Notes under the pieces: generated by a model
What the model was told of the DNA's origin: nothing
Seen by the model: the letters and a program-made list of their open reading frames with translations, nothing else
Database searches by the model: none
Made by a program: the position numbers and the translations under genes
From: Cyanothece sp. BG0011
GTDB lineage: Bacteria; Cyanobacteriota; Cyanobacteriia; Cyanobacteriales; Microcystaceae
Reading direction: 5' to 3'
Assembly: GCF_003013815.1 (NCBI RefSeq)
Contig: NZ_PRLH01000188.1
Span: forward strand, 1-44,646
Length of the DNA stretch: 44,646 nucleotides
Shown: positions 25,493 through 34,738 of the stretch, piece by piece
Layout of the letters: each line of letters begins with the position of its first letter
How positions within the stretch are numbered: position 1 is the first letter of the stretch

Positions 25493-27325
25493 TTATTGGG
25501 CAATGACTAATGGTTCAAAAGACTGGTTATTTTTATTACATTGAAGTTTATACAACTGGCAATATAAACCTTTTTTCTGTAATAATTCCCAATGGCTTCC
25601 TTGTTCTAAAACTTTGCCTTTTTCTATATACAAAATCATGTCTGCTTGAGTCGCTAACGAAAGATCATGGGTGATTAAAAATGTTGTTCTATTCTTAGCT
25701 AATCTTTGTAAGGCTTCAATAACAGCTTTTTCACTTTTTTGATCTAATCCTGTTGTAGGTTCGTCTAAAATTAAGATAGGAGTTTGACGAATAGCCGCCC
25801 TAGCAATAGCGATTCTTTGACGTTGTCCTCCTGATAAAGTTGACCCTCTTTCTCCTACAAAAGTATCGTATTTTTGGGGTAATTTTTCGATAAAATCATG
25901 GGCGTTAGCTAACTTAGCAGCTTTGATAATTTCTTCATCACTAATATTGTTCAGTCCATAAGCAATATTCTCTTTAATAGTGGCTGCAAACAAGATACTT
26001 TCTTGTAAAACCACACTCATCTGAGAACGTAAAGAGTTTAACGTATAATTACGAATATCTTGCCCATCAATGAGAATAGTTCCTGATAGGGGATCATACA
26101 ATCTCAGTAATAAACTCATTAAGGTTGATTTTCCACTACCCGACTGTCCTACAACAGCAATAAATTGACCTGGTTTTACATCTAAATTGATCTTATTTAG
26201 AATAGAATGGGAATGATTGTAAGTAAAACTTACATCTTGAAACGTTATATTTCCCTGAAAAGAGGGGGCAACTTTGGCATTAGGTAAGTCTTGAATCTCT
26301 GGGGTTTCATCTAATATGTTTAAAATACGTTCCCCAGAGGCGGCAGCTTTAGCTAACCGTCCCGTATATTTGGCAAAATTTTGAATGGGTTTGAAACTAT
26401 TTTTAAGGTAGGTTAAAAAGACAATGACATCCCCTGGTGTTAAGGCATCTCGTAACACTAACCATGATCCATACCATAAGACGATCGCCATTCCTAAAGC
26501 AATGATGCCATCCACTACCCGTTCTAAAGAGGCGGATAATTGTTGTGTTTGCACACTTTGAGTTAAACTCTGCTTATTTTGCCTAGCAAAGTTGTCAGCA
26601 AAGGCATTTTCTAAGGATAACGCTTGAATAAGCTTAATAGCTGCTAACGACTCCGATGCAGTAGCCGCCACTTCTCCCTCTTGTTGTCGTTGGGCCACAG
26701 AAGCAGCCCGAATACGTTGACTGAGACGTTGAGACGCAAAAATAAATAAAGGAAAGGTTAACAGCGATAATAGGGTTAAATCGGCATCTAACCAAAACAT
26801 AACCCCCACTGTCCCCAATAATGTCATAATACTAATGACCAGGGGAAGTGTCGCTGTGATCAAAATTTCTTGCAGACGACTCGCATCACTACTCAAGCGA
26901 ACAATGAGATCCCCACTTCTGGCCTGGTTATGATAAGTTAGGGACAATTTTTGCAAATGACGATACACCTGTTCTCTAACTTGGATCATCACCCGACTGC
27001 CTACAGTGGCTAAAGAAACCGTACTCCAGTAAGCGGAAAACGCCCTTAAACCCGTAATACTGATGCTTCCTAACGCACAAAGGGTTAACACAGTAAGGGG
27101 GCTTATCGCCTCAAAAACGGTCAATGAGGACTGATCTTGGATGAGAACATGGTCAAAAATAAATTTTAGGGGCCAAGGTTCGAGAATGCGTAACACCACA
27201 TCCCCCGTCACTGCAAACATAGCTAACCCTAACCGTGACTTTTCCTGGCATAAATAGGGCCAAAAACGCGCTAAAATTCGCCCTAAACTGGGAATTGTAC
27301 TTTTTAATGATTTTGTTGTCACCAT
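25493..27325 (-). CDS. ABC exporter, fused permease and ATPase
   Basis: A 610-residue half-transporter of the MsbA/ABCB type that would work as a homodimer. Residues 1-330 are a six-helix export domain. The nucleotide-binding domain follows with Walker A VVGQSGSGKSTLMSL, the Q-loop LQESILFAATIKENIAYG, signature LSGGQRQRIAIARA, Walker B ILILDEPTTGLD and the switch His in FLITHDLS. Set between glycosyltransferases and a kinase, it most likely flips a lipid-linked sugar or exports a glycolipid. Confidence 0.93.
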   Translation of the reverse strand: MVTTKSLKSTIPSLGRILARFWPYLCQEKSRLGLAMFAVTGDVVLRILEPWPLKFIFDHVLIQDQSSLTVFEAISPLTVLTLCALGSISITGLRAFSAYWSTVSLATVGSRVMIQVREQVYRHLQKLSLTYHNQARSGDLIVRLSSDASRLQEILITATLPLVISIMTLLGTVGVMFWLDADLTLLSLLTFPLFIFASQRLSQRIRAASVAQRQQEGEVAATASESLAAIKLIQALSLENAFADNFARQNKQSLTQSVQTQQLSASLERVVDGIIALGMAIVLWYGSWLVLRDALTPGDVIVFLTYLKNSFKPIQNFAKYTGRLAKAAASGERILNILDETPEIQDLPNAKVAPSFQGNITFQDVSFTYNHSHSILNKINLDVKPGQFIAVVGQSGSGKSTLMSLLLRLYDPLSGTILIDGQDIRNYTLNSLRSQMSVVLQESILFAATIKENIAYGLNNISDEEIIKAAKLANAHDFIEKLPQKYDTFVGERGSTLSGGQRQRIAIARAAIRQTPILILDEPTTGLDQKSEKAVIEALQRLAKNRTTFLITHDLSLATQADMILYIEKGKVLEQGSHWELLQKKGLYCQLYKLQCNKNNQSFEPLVIAQ

Positions 27326-27344
27326 TACTTATTTCTCCATTTCA

Positions 27345-28538
27345 CTACGCAACTTTAATATTGATTTTTCTCCCTTCTCCCTTCTCCCTTCTCCCTGCTT
27401 CTTTTGCTAACTTCAAAATCTTCTCTACCACCTGATCCCAGGTATAATGATCGAGAATGGTTTGACGGGCAGATATGCCTAACTGGTGACGCAGTTGGGG
27501 CGATCGCATTAAACGTGCAAAGGCTTTTGATAAGGCGTTAATATCTCCAGGGGGACACAATAACCCATTGTTTTCATGCTTGATAACGTCGCTTATTTGC
27601 CCGATATTACTCGCTACCACTGGCAACCCTGCGGCCATGTATTCATAGACTTTTAGAGGGGAAAAATAGAACCTATCGAGGGGTGGATAAGGGGCAACGG
27701 CCACGTCCATTTGTTCTAATAGAAGAGGGATAGCGTAGGGAGGAACTGCCCCAGTTAACTGTACCACTGAGTTAAGATTTTTCTGATTAATTTCCGTTTG
27801 TAGGCGATCGCTTTCGGGTCCTTTGCCGATAATTAATAGTCTACTTTGGGGATACTGATGATGAAATTGTTCAAAGGCTTCTAATAAAATAGGTAAGCCA
27901 TGCCAAGGTTTTAATGATCCCACAAAACCAACAGTAAAATAAGCATGAGGTGTTATCTTTTTAGGATGAAACCGATCAGCGTTTACCCCATTAGGAATAA
28001 CTTTTATTTTGTCGGGGTTGTTAACATATTGACTGACATAATTTTTCACTTCATCTGATACAGCAATAATAGTTGTCGCTGCATTAAATACTTTGATGGC
28101 TACGGTTTGGGCTTCTTGCAAATGGACTAAACTACGGTGTTTTTGTTGTTCTAAAATCAAAGGTGCATTAACTTCTAAAATCCCAGGAATCCCTTTTTTT
28201 CTCGCATATTCCATTCCTCCATAACTCCATAAAGAATACCGTTCATATACGAGATGAAAGGGTTCTGCATAGTCTAACGCTGCATCTATTTCTGAATTCA
28301 TGGATAGGGCAATTTTTTCTCTTAACCCTTGGGCTACTTTCGGAATGGGTAATAGTTCATGTAATTTTATGGCTTGTAAATCATCGGGTTGTTCATCACC
28401 AAAGCGAGGACTAAATAAATGGACTTGATGATTTTGTTTTAACAACCCTCTCATAATTTCTTGTACATGAATAGAACATCCTTTTTGTCCAAAAATAGGA
28501 ACACCAGAATCAGCACAAACATAAGCAATACGCATCAT
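27345..28538 (-). CDS. GT4-family glycosyltransferase A
   Basis: A 397-residue GT-B-fold retaining glycosyltransferase. The N-terminal domain starts RIAYVCADSGVPIFGQKG with HVQEIMRGL. The donor-binding domain has VGFVGSLKPWHGLP, LLIIGKGPESDRL, then SPLKVYEYMAAGLPVVAS around the family E-x7-E region and GLLCPPGD. The last ~15 residues (GRREKGEGRKI) are encoded by a GGGAGAA heptamer array and look like a recent extension. It is 19 bases upstream of the exporter gene. Confidence 0.9.
   Translation of the reverse strand: MMRIAYVCADSGVPIFGQKGCSIHVQEIMRGLLKQNHQVHLFSPRFGDEQPDDLQAIKLHELLPIPKVAQGLREKIALSMNSEIDAALDYAEPFHLVYERYSLWSYGGMEYARKKGIPGILEVNAPLILEQQKHRSLVHLQEAQTVAIKVFNAATTIIAVSDEVKNYVSQYVNNPDKIKVIPNGVNADRFHPKKITPHAYFTVGFVGSLKPWHGLPILLEAFEQFHHQYPQSRLLIIGKGPESDRLQTEINQKNLNSVVQLTGAVPPYAIPLLLEQMDVAVAPYPPLDRFYFSPLKVYEYMAAGLPVVASNIGQISDVIKHENNGLLCPPGDINALSKAFARLMRSPQLRHQLGISARQTILDHYTWDQVVEKILKLAKEAGRREKGEGRKINIKVA
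27368..27395. repeat. TTCTCCC heptamer repeat (4 copies) in the 3' end of a glycosyltransferase gene
   Basis: Four perfect TTCTCCC units (GGGAGAA on the coding strand). Since seven bases is not a multiple of three, each gain or loss of a unit changes the C-terminal reading frame, making the tail of the glycosyltransferase potentially variable. Confidence 0.8.
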
Positions 28539-28590
28539 TAATTACCTCATATTTTAAATTAATTCCTGGTCACTGATAACTGTTCACTTT

Positions 28591-29808
28591 TCACTGAAAT
28601 AACTTCCTTAAAGTTGCAGCATTTTGCTCAATATTAAACTCAGTTTCCATCAGTTTTCTAGCTTTTTCTGCTAACTGAACTCTCATATTTTCACTGGTTA
28701 ATAAGGTTCGCAATGCCATGGCCAAAGCTTCTGCATTATTTTGAGGAACAATTAACCCTGTTTCTTCATGTTTAATCATTTCAGGTATTCCCGTAACATC
28801 AGTTCCAATACAGGGAGTTCCTAAGGCCATTGCTTCTAATAATACAGTGGGTAAACCGTCCCTATTCCCATCTTTTCCAATAATATAAGGGGCAGCAAAA
28901 ACCGCACTCTCTTGAATTAGCTTAAATACTTCATTTTGAGGACGCGGGCCAATAATTTTAACATAATTATCTAACTTTAATGCTTCAATTTGCTCCTTTA
29001 ATTTAGTTTCTAAGTCACCGGTTCCCACAATTTGACAATGAAACTCACAACCCCATTGTTTTAATAAAAAACAAGCATCAATTAAAATAGAAGTGCCTTT
29101 TTTTTCGACTAAACGCCCTACAGAAATGATGAGAGGAGGACGATTTTTAGGAGATTGATAATTAAGTTGCGATAAATTCAATCCATTGTAAATTTTTTGC
29201 ACTTTTTCAGCTACTTTTCCATAAGTTTGTTGCAAGTATTGTTGATTATAATAACTCACAGTTACAACAGTCGACGCATCCCTAAGTTTTCGGGTCATGT
29301 CATCAATATCTACACTTTCATGAAAAATATCTTTAGCGTGGGTTGTAAACGTATAAGAAACATCCGCAAAGTGAGACGCTAAGCGAGTTACACTGGTAGC
29401 AACTGAACCAAAATGGGCGTGTAAATGGGTAATTCCTCTTAATTTAACTTCCCTGGCCAACCAAGCAGCTTGATAAACTGTACTAGCTGACTCCCCTTGT
29501 GCCATAGATAGCTTACTCCAGAAATCAGGAACTAATTTAGCTAATTCTTGTAATTCTGCCCAAAAATAACTAGCGGCCGTCGGAGATAAACTATTAAGAG
29601 ACTCACTAACCCGTCCCTGGATAGGTTTACGAATATAAGTCACACTGGCCCTAACTTGAGAAATACAGTTTTGAAAATGGCTGTCACAAGGGGGACGCAG
29701 GGCAAAAATATCGATATTTAATCCTGCTTTTTCATGGGCTAAAATTTCATTAACCACAAAAGTTTCTGAATAACGAGGATACCGTTTAACCACATAACCA
29801 ACACGCAT
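28591..29808 (-). CDS. GT4-family glycosyltransferase B
   Basis: A 405-residue GT-B glycosyltransferase: VGYVVKRYPRYSETFVVNEI at the start, HLHAHFGSVATSV in the acceptor domain, ISVGRLVEKKGTSILIDA, then DGLPTVLLEAMALGTPCIGT with the second Glu of the E-x7-E motif, and GLIVPQNN. The start resembles colanic-acid/exopolysaccharide transferases. Gaps to its neighbours are about 50 bases, consistent with one transcript. Confidence 0.9.
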   Translation of the reverse strand: MRVGYVVKRYPRYSETFVVNEILAHEKAGLNIDIFALRPPCDSHFQNCISQVRASVTYIRKPIQGRVSESLNSLSPTAASYFWAELQELAKLVPDFWSKLSMAQGESASTVYQAAWLAREVKLRGITHLHAHFGSVATSVTRLASHFADVSYTFTTHAKDIFHESVDIDDMTRKLRDASTVVTVSYYNQQYLQQTYGKVAEKVQKIYNGLNLSQLNYQSPKNRPPLIISVGRLVEKKGTSILIDACFLLKQWGCEFHCQIVGTGDLETKLKEQIEALKLDNYVKIIGPRPQNEVFKLIQESAVFAAPYIIGKDGNRDGLPTVLLEAMALGTPCIGTDVTGIPEMIKHEETGLIVPQNNAEALAMALRTLLTSENMRVQLAEKARKLMETEFNIEQNAATLRKLFQ

Positions 29809-29859
29809 AAATTAAGTTCCTCACTGACTAAGTTTACTGTTGACAAATTGTTCTATTTT

Positions 29860-31131
29860 TTAGCTAACTTTGAGAAATCTAGGGTCATATCCTTCTAAAA
29901 TTTCTCCTAAGTATTGAGGAATACGCTGTAATCCCTGAAAATCAATTTTTTCATGTACGTTAGGAGTAGCAACCTCTTGACATAACCACTGACTTAAAGC
30001 CTCAGAGTTAACATTATTAGGATGTAACAGATCAACTAACCCTAATGCTTGTAACCGTTGCGCCCGAATTAACTGTTCTTCCCTAGGTTGAATACGAGGA
30101 ACAATTAACGCCCGTTTCTCAAAAGATAAAATTTCACAAGTGGTATTATAACCTCCCATGGCCACCACAAAATCTGCTTTTTCTAGCCATAAAGTGGGTT
30201 CAGAAACATAATCTAATACCTGTAAATTAGGTCTATTTTTTGCTTCATAATGTAACTGTTGACGCAGTTGACTGGGCATCAAAGGACCTGTTATGATAAT
30301 TCCATGACTATTCTGGGGTAGCTCTGCTTGGGCGAACCCTTTTGCTAATTGATAACCGTCCTGTCCTCCACCTACCAAACAAAGGGCTAGACGTTCATAT
30401 TTTTGGGTTATGGGCTGTTTTTCCTGGGATTTTGTGTAGTTTAAGCGATACCGTTGGTCTAAATACCCTGTGTAACGGATTTTCGCTGCAACTTCAGCAG
30501 AAAAATGGTACTCTTTAACGAGATCGTAAACATTGGGATTACCATAAATCCAAACGTTATCATAATAACGGGCGATCGTCTCTTCATTTTTAGCCTTCTT
30601 CCAGCTTGGGATAATGACCTCTGGTTGATCTAAAATATCCCGTAACCCAAGAATACAGTGAGTTTTACCCTGGTTGCGTAGATATTTCAAAGTCCGATCT
30701 AATTCTCCGATGGCCCCTCTAGGAACATTATCCACAATGAAGACATCCGGCTGGAAATTCTTCATGGTTGCGCGGATAACCTGCGATCGCAGTTTAATGA
30801 TAGCATCTAAGGACATATCTAAGCGACGGGCTTGATATTGCCCCTCTTTGGTCTTATATAAAGCCGGTAAGGTAATATATTCAATGTTAGGATGAGTCCC
30901 CACCTTGGTCAGATCACTCATCCCACTGATCACCAGGATGTCTGCATTCAGGGGAGAATGGGCTAAACTTTGGGCAATTAAGAGATTTCTGCGTTTATGG
31001 CCTAACCCCATTGTATCGTGGGAATAAAGGGCAATTCTGACTTTTTTGGATTTTTTGAGGTTAGGCAAGGATTGAAGAGGGATAGTCGCCGTTTTAATCG
31101 TAGTTAAGGGCATAATTTGAGGAGGGTGCAA
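29860..31131 (-). CDS. MurG-like glycosyltransferase (COG4671 type)
   Basis: A 423-residue GT-B protein beginning RIALYSHDTMGLGHKRRNLL with the glycine/histidine loop used by MurG-like enzymes. PDVFIVDNVPRGAIGELD is in the acceptor half, LALCLVGGGQDGYQLA in the donor half, and ADFVVAMGGYNTTCEILSFE is the UDP-sugar-binding region with the conserved G-G-x-N-T-x-x-E. It is first in the cluster. The 337-base spacer upstream holds its promoter. Confidence 0.85.
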   Translation of the reverse strand: MHPPQIMPLTTIKTATIPLQSLPNLKKSKKVRIALYSHDTMGLGHKRRNLLIAQSLAHSPLNADILVISGMSDLTKVGTHPNIEYITLPALYKTKEGQYQARRLDMSLDAIIKLRSQVIRATMKNFQPDVFIVDNVPRGAIGELDRTLKYLRNQGKTHCILGLRDILDQPEVIIPSWKKAKNEETIARYYDNVWIYGNPNVYDLVKEYHFSAEVAAKIRYTGYLDQRYRLNYTKSQEKQPITQKYERLALCLVGGGQDGYQLAKGFAQAELPQNSHGIIITGPLMPSQLRQQLHYEAKNRPNLQVLDYVSEPTLWLEKADFVVAMGGYNTTCEILSFEKRALIVPRIQPREEQLIRAQRLQALGLVDLLHPNNVNSEALSQWLCQEVATPNVHEKIDFQGLQRIPQYLGEILEGYDPRFLKVS

Positions 31132-31468
31132 TACAATAGGGTGGACAAAAAAGATAAAAGTATCAATAGAGGAGTCTCAAGAGAGGTTACATCATTAATA
31201 TTTATGGCGTTGTTAAATACGGGATAACCTGGTCTTAGTATAAGGTCATAAAACCTGAGATGTCAGTCCCAAAAAATAGGGAAAAAAATCCCCTCAAAGA
31301 GAGGGAAATAGTCAAATCGTTCTACTTATGTCCTATTCTTTCTACTTATTTCTATGTTTATTCATACCCCTCTAACTCCCCCTATCCCCCCAACCCCCCT
31401 TTTAAAGAGGGGCAACAGGGAACTCCCAATGTTCACTAATAACTGATGACTGGTAACTGTTCACTGAT
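31132..31468. other. Spacer upstream of the glycoconjugate cluster
   Basis: Gene-free 337 bases. It contains a C/G-rich stretch at 31367-31410 (CCCCC runs, then CCTTTTAAAG, then GAGGGG) distantly like the quadruplex-prone repeats at 17194 and 37401, and at 31431-31468 degenerate AACTGTTCACTGA-type heptamer repeats. I see no ORF of interest. Confidence 0.5.
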
Positions 31469-32371
31469 TTAGTAGCTAATTAAAGGAATCCACTCATAAC
31501 TATCCACAATCCCTTGAAAATAATCATTAATGGCCTCTCTTGAATAAGGAGTTACCCCGATTTCTTCTCCAAACCATCTGTCATAAATTTCTACCTGTTG
31601 CGGTTGATCGCTAATAATCCCTTCCATAAACTTCACTAAACTATAATTAACCATTCCTCGCCAAGCTGACTCATCTTCAGGAATCATACAAGCATAGGCT
31701 TCATACATATAAGGAAATTCTGGAACTACTTCAAATTGATCAGCATTATTATTTTCTAATTTTAATCCTTGTAAAACAATGCCATCCCCTGCGATCGCTT
31801 CAATTTCCCCTTTTTTCAGTTTTTCTAATCCTTCGGTTCTATCTTTAATGGGAACAAGAATAGCAGCCGGTTGTTGTAATTTAATAGCTTGTTCATTCGT
31901 GGTATTAGGAATCACCCCAATTCTACGCCCGGCTAAAGAGTCAATTGTCCCTAAATCACTGCCTTTTTTTCTGAAAATTTTTGTTCCACTGGCAAAATAA
32001 CTGACGGAAAAATCAACAATTTCATCCCGTTCCCAAGTAAAAGTAGAGGAGGCACATTCGATGTCAATCTCTCTATTTTTAACTTTATCAAAACGATTTT
32101 GTGGTGTGACTTCTACTAATTTTAGTTGAATAGGTTTCCCTAATTTTTTTTCGATATCTTGACGAATAATTTCTAAAACATCAATAGAATAGCCCACCCA
32201 TTCTCCTTCCTCATTGACATAGGCAAAAGGAATGGCATCTTTACGAGTTCCTGCGGTAATGACCCCTGTTTGTTTAATTTTTTCTAGGATTTCTCCAGCT
32301 AAACTTGCACTTTGAGAACTAGCCGTTAATAATAATGTCAAGGCTAATAAGACAAATTTTTTCCTCATCAC
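31469..32371 (-). CDS. Family 3 extracellular solute-binding protein
   Basis: A 300-residue periplasmic binding protein for polar amino acids or similar. It has a signal peptide (MRKKFVLLALTLLLTASSQS with cleavage near SLAGE), then ITAGTRKDAIPFAYVNEEGEW, GYSIDVLEIIRQ, ECASSTFTWERDEIVDFSVS and a late IPEDESAWRGMVN. These motifs are typical of glutamate/aspartate-binding members. No permease or ATPase gene is next to it, so the transporter partner must be elsewhere. Confidence 0.9.
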   Translation of the reverse strand: MMRKKFVLLALTLLLTASSQSASLAGEILEKIKQTGVITAGTRKDAIPFAYVNEEGEWVGYSIDVLEIIRQDIEKKLGKPIQLKLVEVTPQNRFDKVKNREIDIECASSTFTWERDEIVDFSVSYFASGTKIFRKKGSDLGTIDSLAGRRIGVIPNTTNEQAIKLQQPAAILVPIKDRTEGLEKLKKGEIEAIAGDGIVLQGLKLENNNADQFEVVPEFPYMYEAYACMIPEDESAWRGMVNYSLVKFMEGIISDQPQQVEIYDRWFGEEIGVTPYSREAINDYFQGIVDSYEWIPLISY

Positions 32372-32589
32372 TTGTTTCCTCAGACCATTTTAAGGTCATA
32401 GACTGCAACCTGATGAAGTAAGTTTCAACTCAATGCTGTTTTTTAGAAGAAGTTATCCTTAATAATTTATGACCGATTATTCTATTTTTGTTGAGGAAAG
32501 GATTCACCTTTTTTAGTCGTGTTTTGACTGACAAAATAAAAGAGATTTGCTATGGTGAAAATCTACAGACATAAAGGATTTACCCCACT

Positions 32590-32853
32590 GTGAGTTCTAA
32601 TCATCTACCCAAAACTACTGCTTATGTCCGTATTACTCAACAGTCTTGGCAACAAGGACAAATGGAAGGAGAAGTCAGGGCCGCAGAATATCAATGGCGG
32701 TTTAAATGGCATTTTCGTCAGGGACAATTATCAGTACAACCGTCCTTAGGCCGTGCCTTAATTTATGAACCCTTGGGACGGTTTTTGGAGCGATCGGACT
32801 ATCAATTAGAACCTGGGGGAGATTATGAGTTTACTTTGCGATCGCAACTTTAA
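32590..32853 (+). CDS. DUF3146-like conserved cyanobacterial protein
   Basis: An 87-residue beta-rich protein (TAYVRITQQSWQQGQMEGEV, EYQWRFKWHFRQGQLSV, PSLGRALIYEPLGRFLERSD) that fits my memory of DUF3146. Start is GTG 32590 with AAGGA 14 bases before. No membrane segment. Function unknown. It runs rightward with the next small gene 137 bases away. Confidence 0.65.
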   Translation: MSSNHLPKTTAYVRITQQSWQQGQMEGEVRAAEYQWRFKWHFRQGQLSVQPSLGRALIYEPLGRFLERSDYQLEPGGDYEFTLRSQL

Positions 32854-32989
32854 TAAAAATTACTCAGGGTGTCATCAGGAATTTCACGGTAGCTGTGATT
32901 TGCCTTACAGTCAAACCAGAAAATCAAATATATTCTCGATAGTACATAGATGTTGTGTCTAAGATAATTTTGATGCTTCTGTGAAAGAG

Positions 32990-33235
32990 ATGTCTAAGTC
33001 TACTATTGTGTCCACTATCTGTACAAAAAGTCTCACTCAAGTTTTACCTTCGTGTAGCATTTCTCTGTTAGTCTTATCTGGCTATTTTTCTATTTTATTG
33101 GGTGGCTTAATGATTAGCTTAGGGGGTGCAATGTTTTATCAAGCGTTGCGATCCAATCAAGAACAAAAATTAGAAAAAACCGTTGTCGCTACATCTAATT
33201 CTCAGAAAACTTTCAATGAGATCCCCGAACTCTGA
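32990..33235 (+). CDS. Small single-span membrane protein, unknown
   Basis: About 81 residues from ATG 32990 (GAAAGAG just before it); a GTG at 32981 would add three residues. One long hydrophobic segment (ISLLVLSGYFSILLGGLMIS ...) ends LGGAMFYQALRS, followed by a charged tail. No family recognised. Located 75 bases before glpX and read the same way. Confidence 0.5.
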   Translation: MSKSTIVSTICTKSLTQVLPSCSISLLVLSGYFSILLGGLMISLGGAMFYQALRSNQEQKLEKTVVATSNSQKTFNEIPEL

Positions 33236-33309
33236 TAGACTTTTGACTAAGGTTTAAATTTTAAGACCACGTCTGAGAACATAAGATAAGCAGATAGGGA
33301 GGACATACC

Positions 33310-34347
33310 TTGGAAAGCACACTAGGTTTAGAAATTATCGAAGTCGTTGAACAAGCGGCGATCGCTTCGGCAAAATGGATGGGTAAAGGCGAAAAAAATA
33401 CTGCTGACCAAGTCGCAGTAGAAGCCATGCGCGAAAGAATGAATCAAATTCATATGCGTGGTCGCATCGTTATTGGGGAAGGGGAGCGCGATGACGCTCC
33501 GATGCTCTATATTGGTGAGGAAGTGGGCATTTGCACCCGTGAAGATGCGAAAGCCTATTGTAACCCCGAAGAATTAATTGAAATTGACATTGCCGTTGAC
33601 CCTTGTGAAGGAACGAACCTGGTTGCTTACGGACAAAACGGTTCTATGGCGGTATTAGCCATCTCCGAAAAAGGCGGTTTATTCGCTGCCCCTGACTTCT
33701 ATATGAAAAAATTGGCAGCACCCCCTGCAGCTAAAGGTAAAGTTGATATTAACAAATCAGCCACCGAAAACTTAAAAATTTTAGGCGAATGCTTAGAACG
33801 CAGTGTTGAAGAATTAGTGGTTGTGGTGATGGATCGCCCTCGTCACAAAGAATTAATTCAAGAAATTCGCGACGCAGGCGCCAGAGTTCGTCTCATCAGT
33901 GATGGAGATGTTTCGGCTGCCATTTCCTGTGGGTTTTCAGGAACTAACATTCATGCCTTAATGGGAATTGGTGCTGCTCCTGAAGGGGTGATTTCTGCTG
34001 CTGCGATGCGTTGTTTAGGGGGTCATTTCCAAGGACAACTTATCTATGATCCTGAAATCGTTAAAACCGGTTTAATTGGAGAAAGTCGTGAGGGTAACTT
34101 AGCTCGTCTCAAAGAAATGGGCATTGACGATCCTGATCGGGTTTATACCGATAGTGAGTTAGCGAGTGGAGAAACCGTACTCTTTGCTGCTTGTGGTATT
34201 ACCCCTGGTACCTTAATGGAGGGAGTTCGTTTCTTCCACGGTGGTGCCAGAACTCAAAGTTTGGTTATCTCGAGTCAGTCTAAGACAGCCCGTTTCGTCG
34301 ATACTATCCATATTCAGGAACAACCTAAGTATATCGAACTTAAATAG
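33310..34347 (+). CDS. glpX: Class II fructose-1,6-/sedoheptulose-1,7-bisphosphatase
   Basis: Dual-function Calvin-cycle phosphatase of cyanobacteria, 345 residues. Motifs include [31 protein letters not shown] (metal ligands), [19 protein letters not shown] (Asp-Pro-x-Glu-Gly-Thr of the Li-sensitive phosphatase fold) and [14 protein letters not shown]. The start is TTG at 33310: the conserved N-terminus ([20 protein letters not shown]) begins there and AGGGAGG lies eight bases before, which settles this rare start. Followed by a 10-bp hairpin. Confidence 0.97.
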   Translation: MESTLGLEIIEVVEQAAIASAKWMGKGEKNTADQVAVEAMRERMNQIHMRGRIVIGEGERDDAPMLYIGEEVGICTREDAKAYCNPEELIEIDIAVDPCEGTNLVAYGQNGSMAVLAISEKGGLFAAPDFYMKKLAAPPAAKGKVDINKSATENLKILGECLERSVEELVVVVMDRPRHKELIQEIRDAGARVRLISDGDVSAAISCGFSGTNIHALMGIGAAPEGVISAAAMRCLGGHFQGQLIYDPEIVKTGLIGESREGNLARLKEMGIDDPDRVYTDSELASGETVLFAACGITPGTLMEGVRFFHGGARTQSLVISSQSKTARFVDTIHIQEQPKYIELK

Positions 34348-34359
34348 GACATTGGTAAC

Positions 34360-34384
34360 AAGGAGACAAGTTAATTGTCTCCTT
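34360..34384 (+). terminator. Hairpin after glpX
   Basis: AAGGAGACAA-GTTAA-TTGTCTCCTT is a perfect 10-bp stem, 13 bases after the glpX stop. The T tract is short, so it is probably a terminator or 3'-end stabiliser. Confidence 0.6.
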
Positions 34385-34637
34385 TGACAACTGCCTCAAT
34401 GTCACAGAGAATTGAGGGAGAAGATAGGGGTAGATAATATCTCTATCTCTTCATGCTAGAAACGTTAATATATCGATTAAAAAATAATAATTTTCCCCTT
34501 GTCTTGACTGAACAAATTCTCGTTAAGTGATAACATGATAAGGGTCTTATGAGCTAAAGACACTCATATTACCTTGTGTCACTGGCTCAGAATGAACACA
34601 CTTTTTTAAAGTTTTATAAAGATTCTTGTCAAACTAT

Positions 34638-34666
34638 TTGTGATTGGCACAACTTGGGTCTAAATT
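34638..34666 (+). promoter_or_regulatory. Candidate hemA promoter in the 391-base glpX-hemA spacer
   Basis: TTGTGA (34638-34643), 17 bases, then TAAATT (34661-34666) gives a fair sigma-70-type promoter about 70 bases before the hemA ATG, which has TAGGAG as its ribosome-binding site. The rest of 34385-34738 is AT-rich, with no ORF or RNA that I would support. Confidence 0.35.
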
Positions 34667-34738
34667 GCAAAAATTAGAAACAGTAGCACTTATTTTCCTT
34701 TTTGATTAACGCAAGCTTAAAACCTTGTAGGAGAACTT

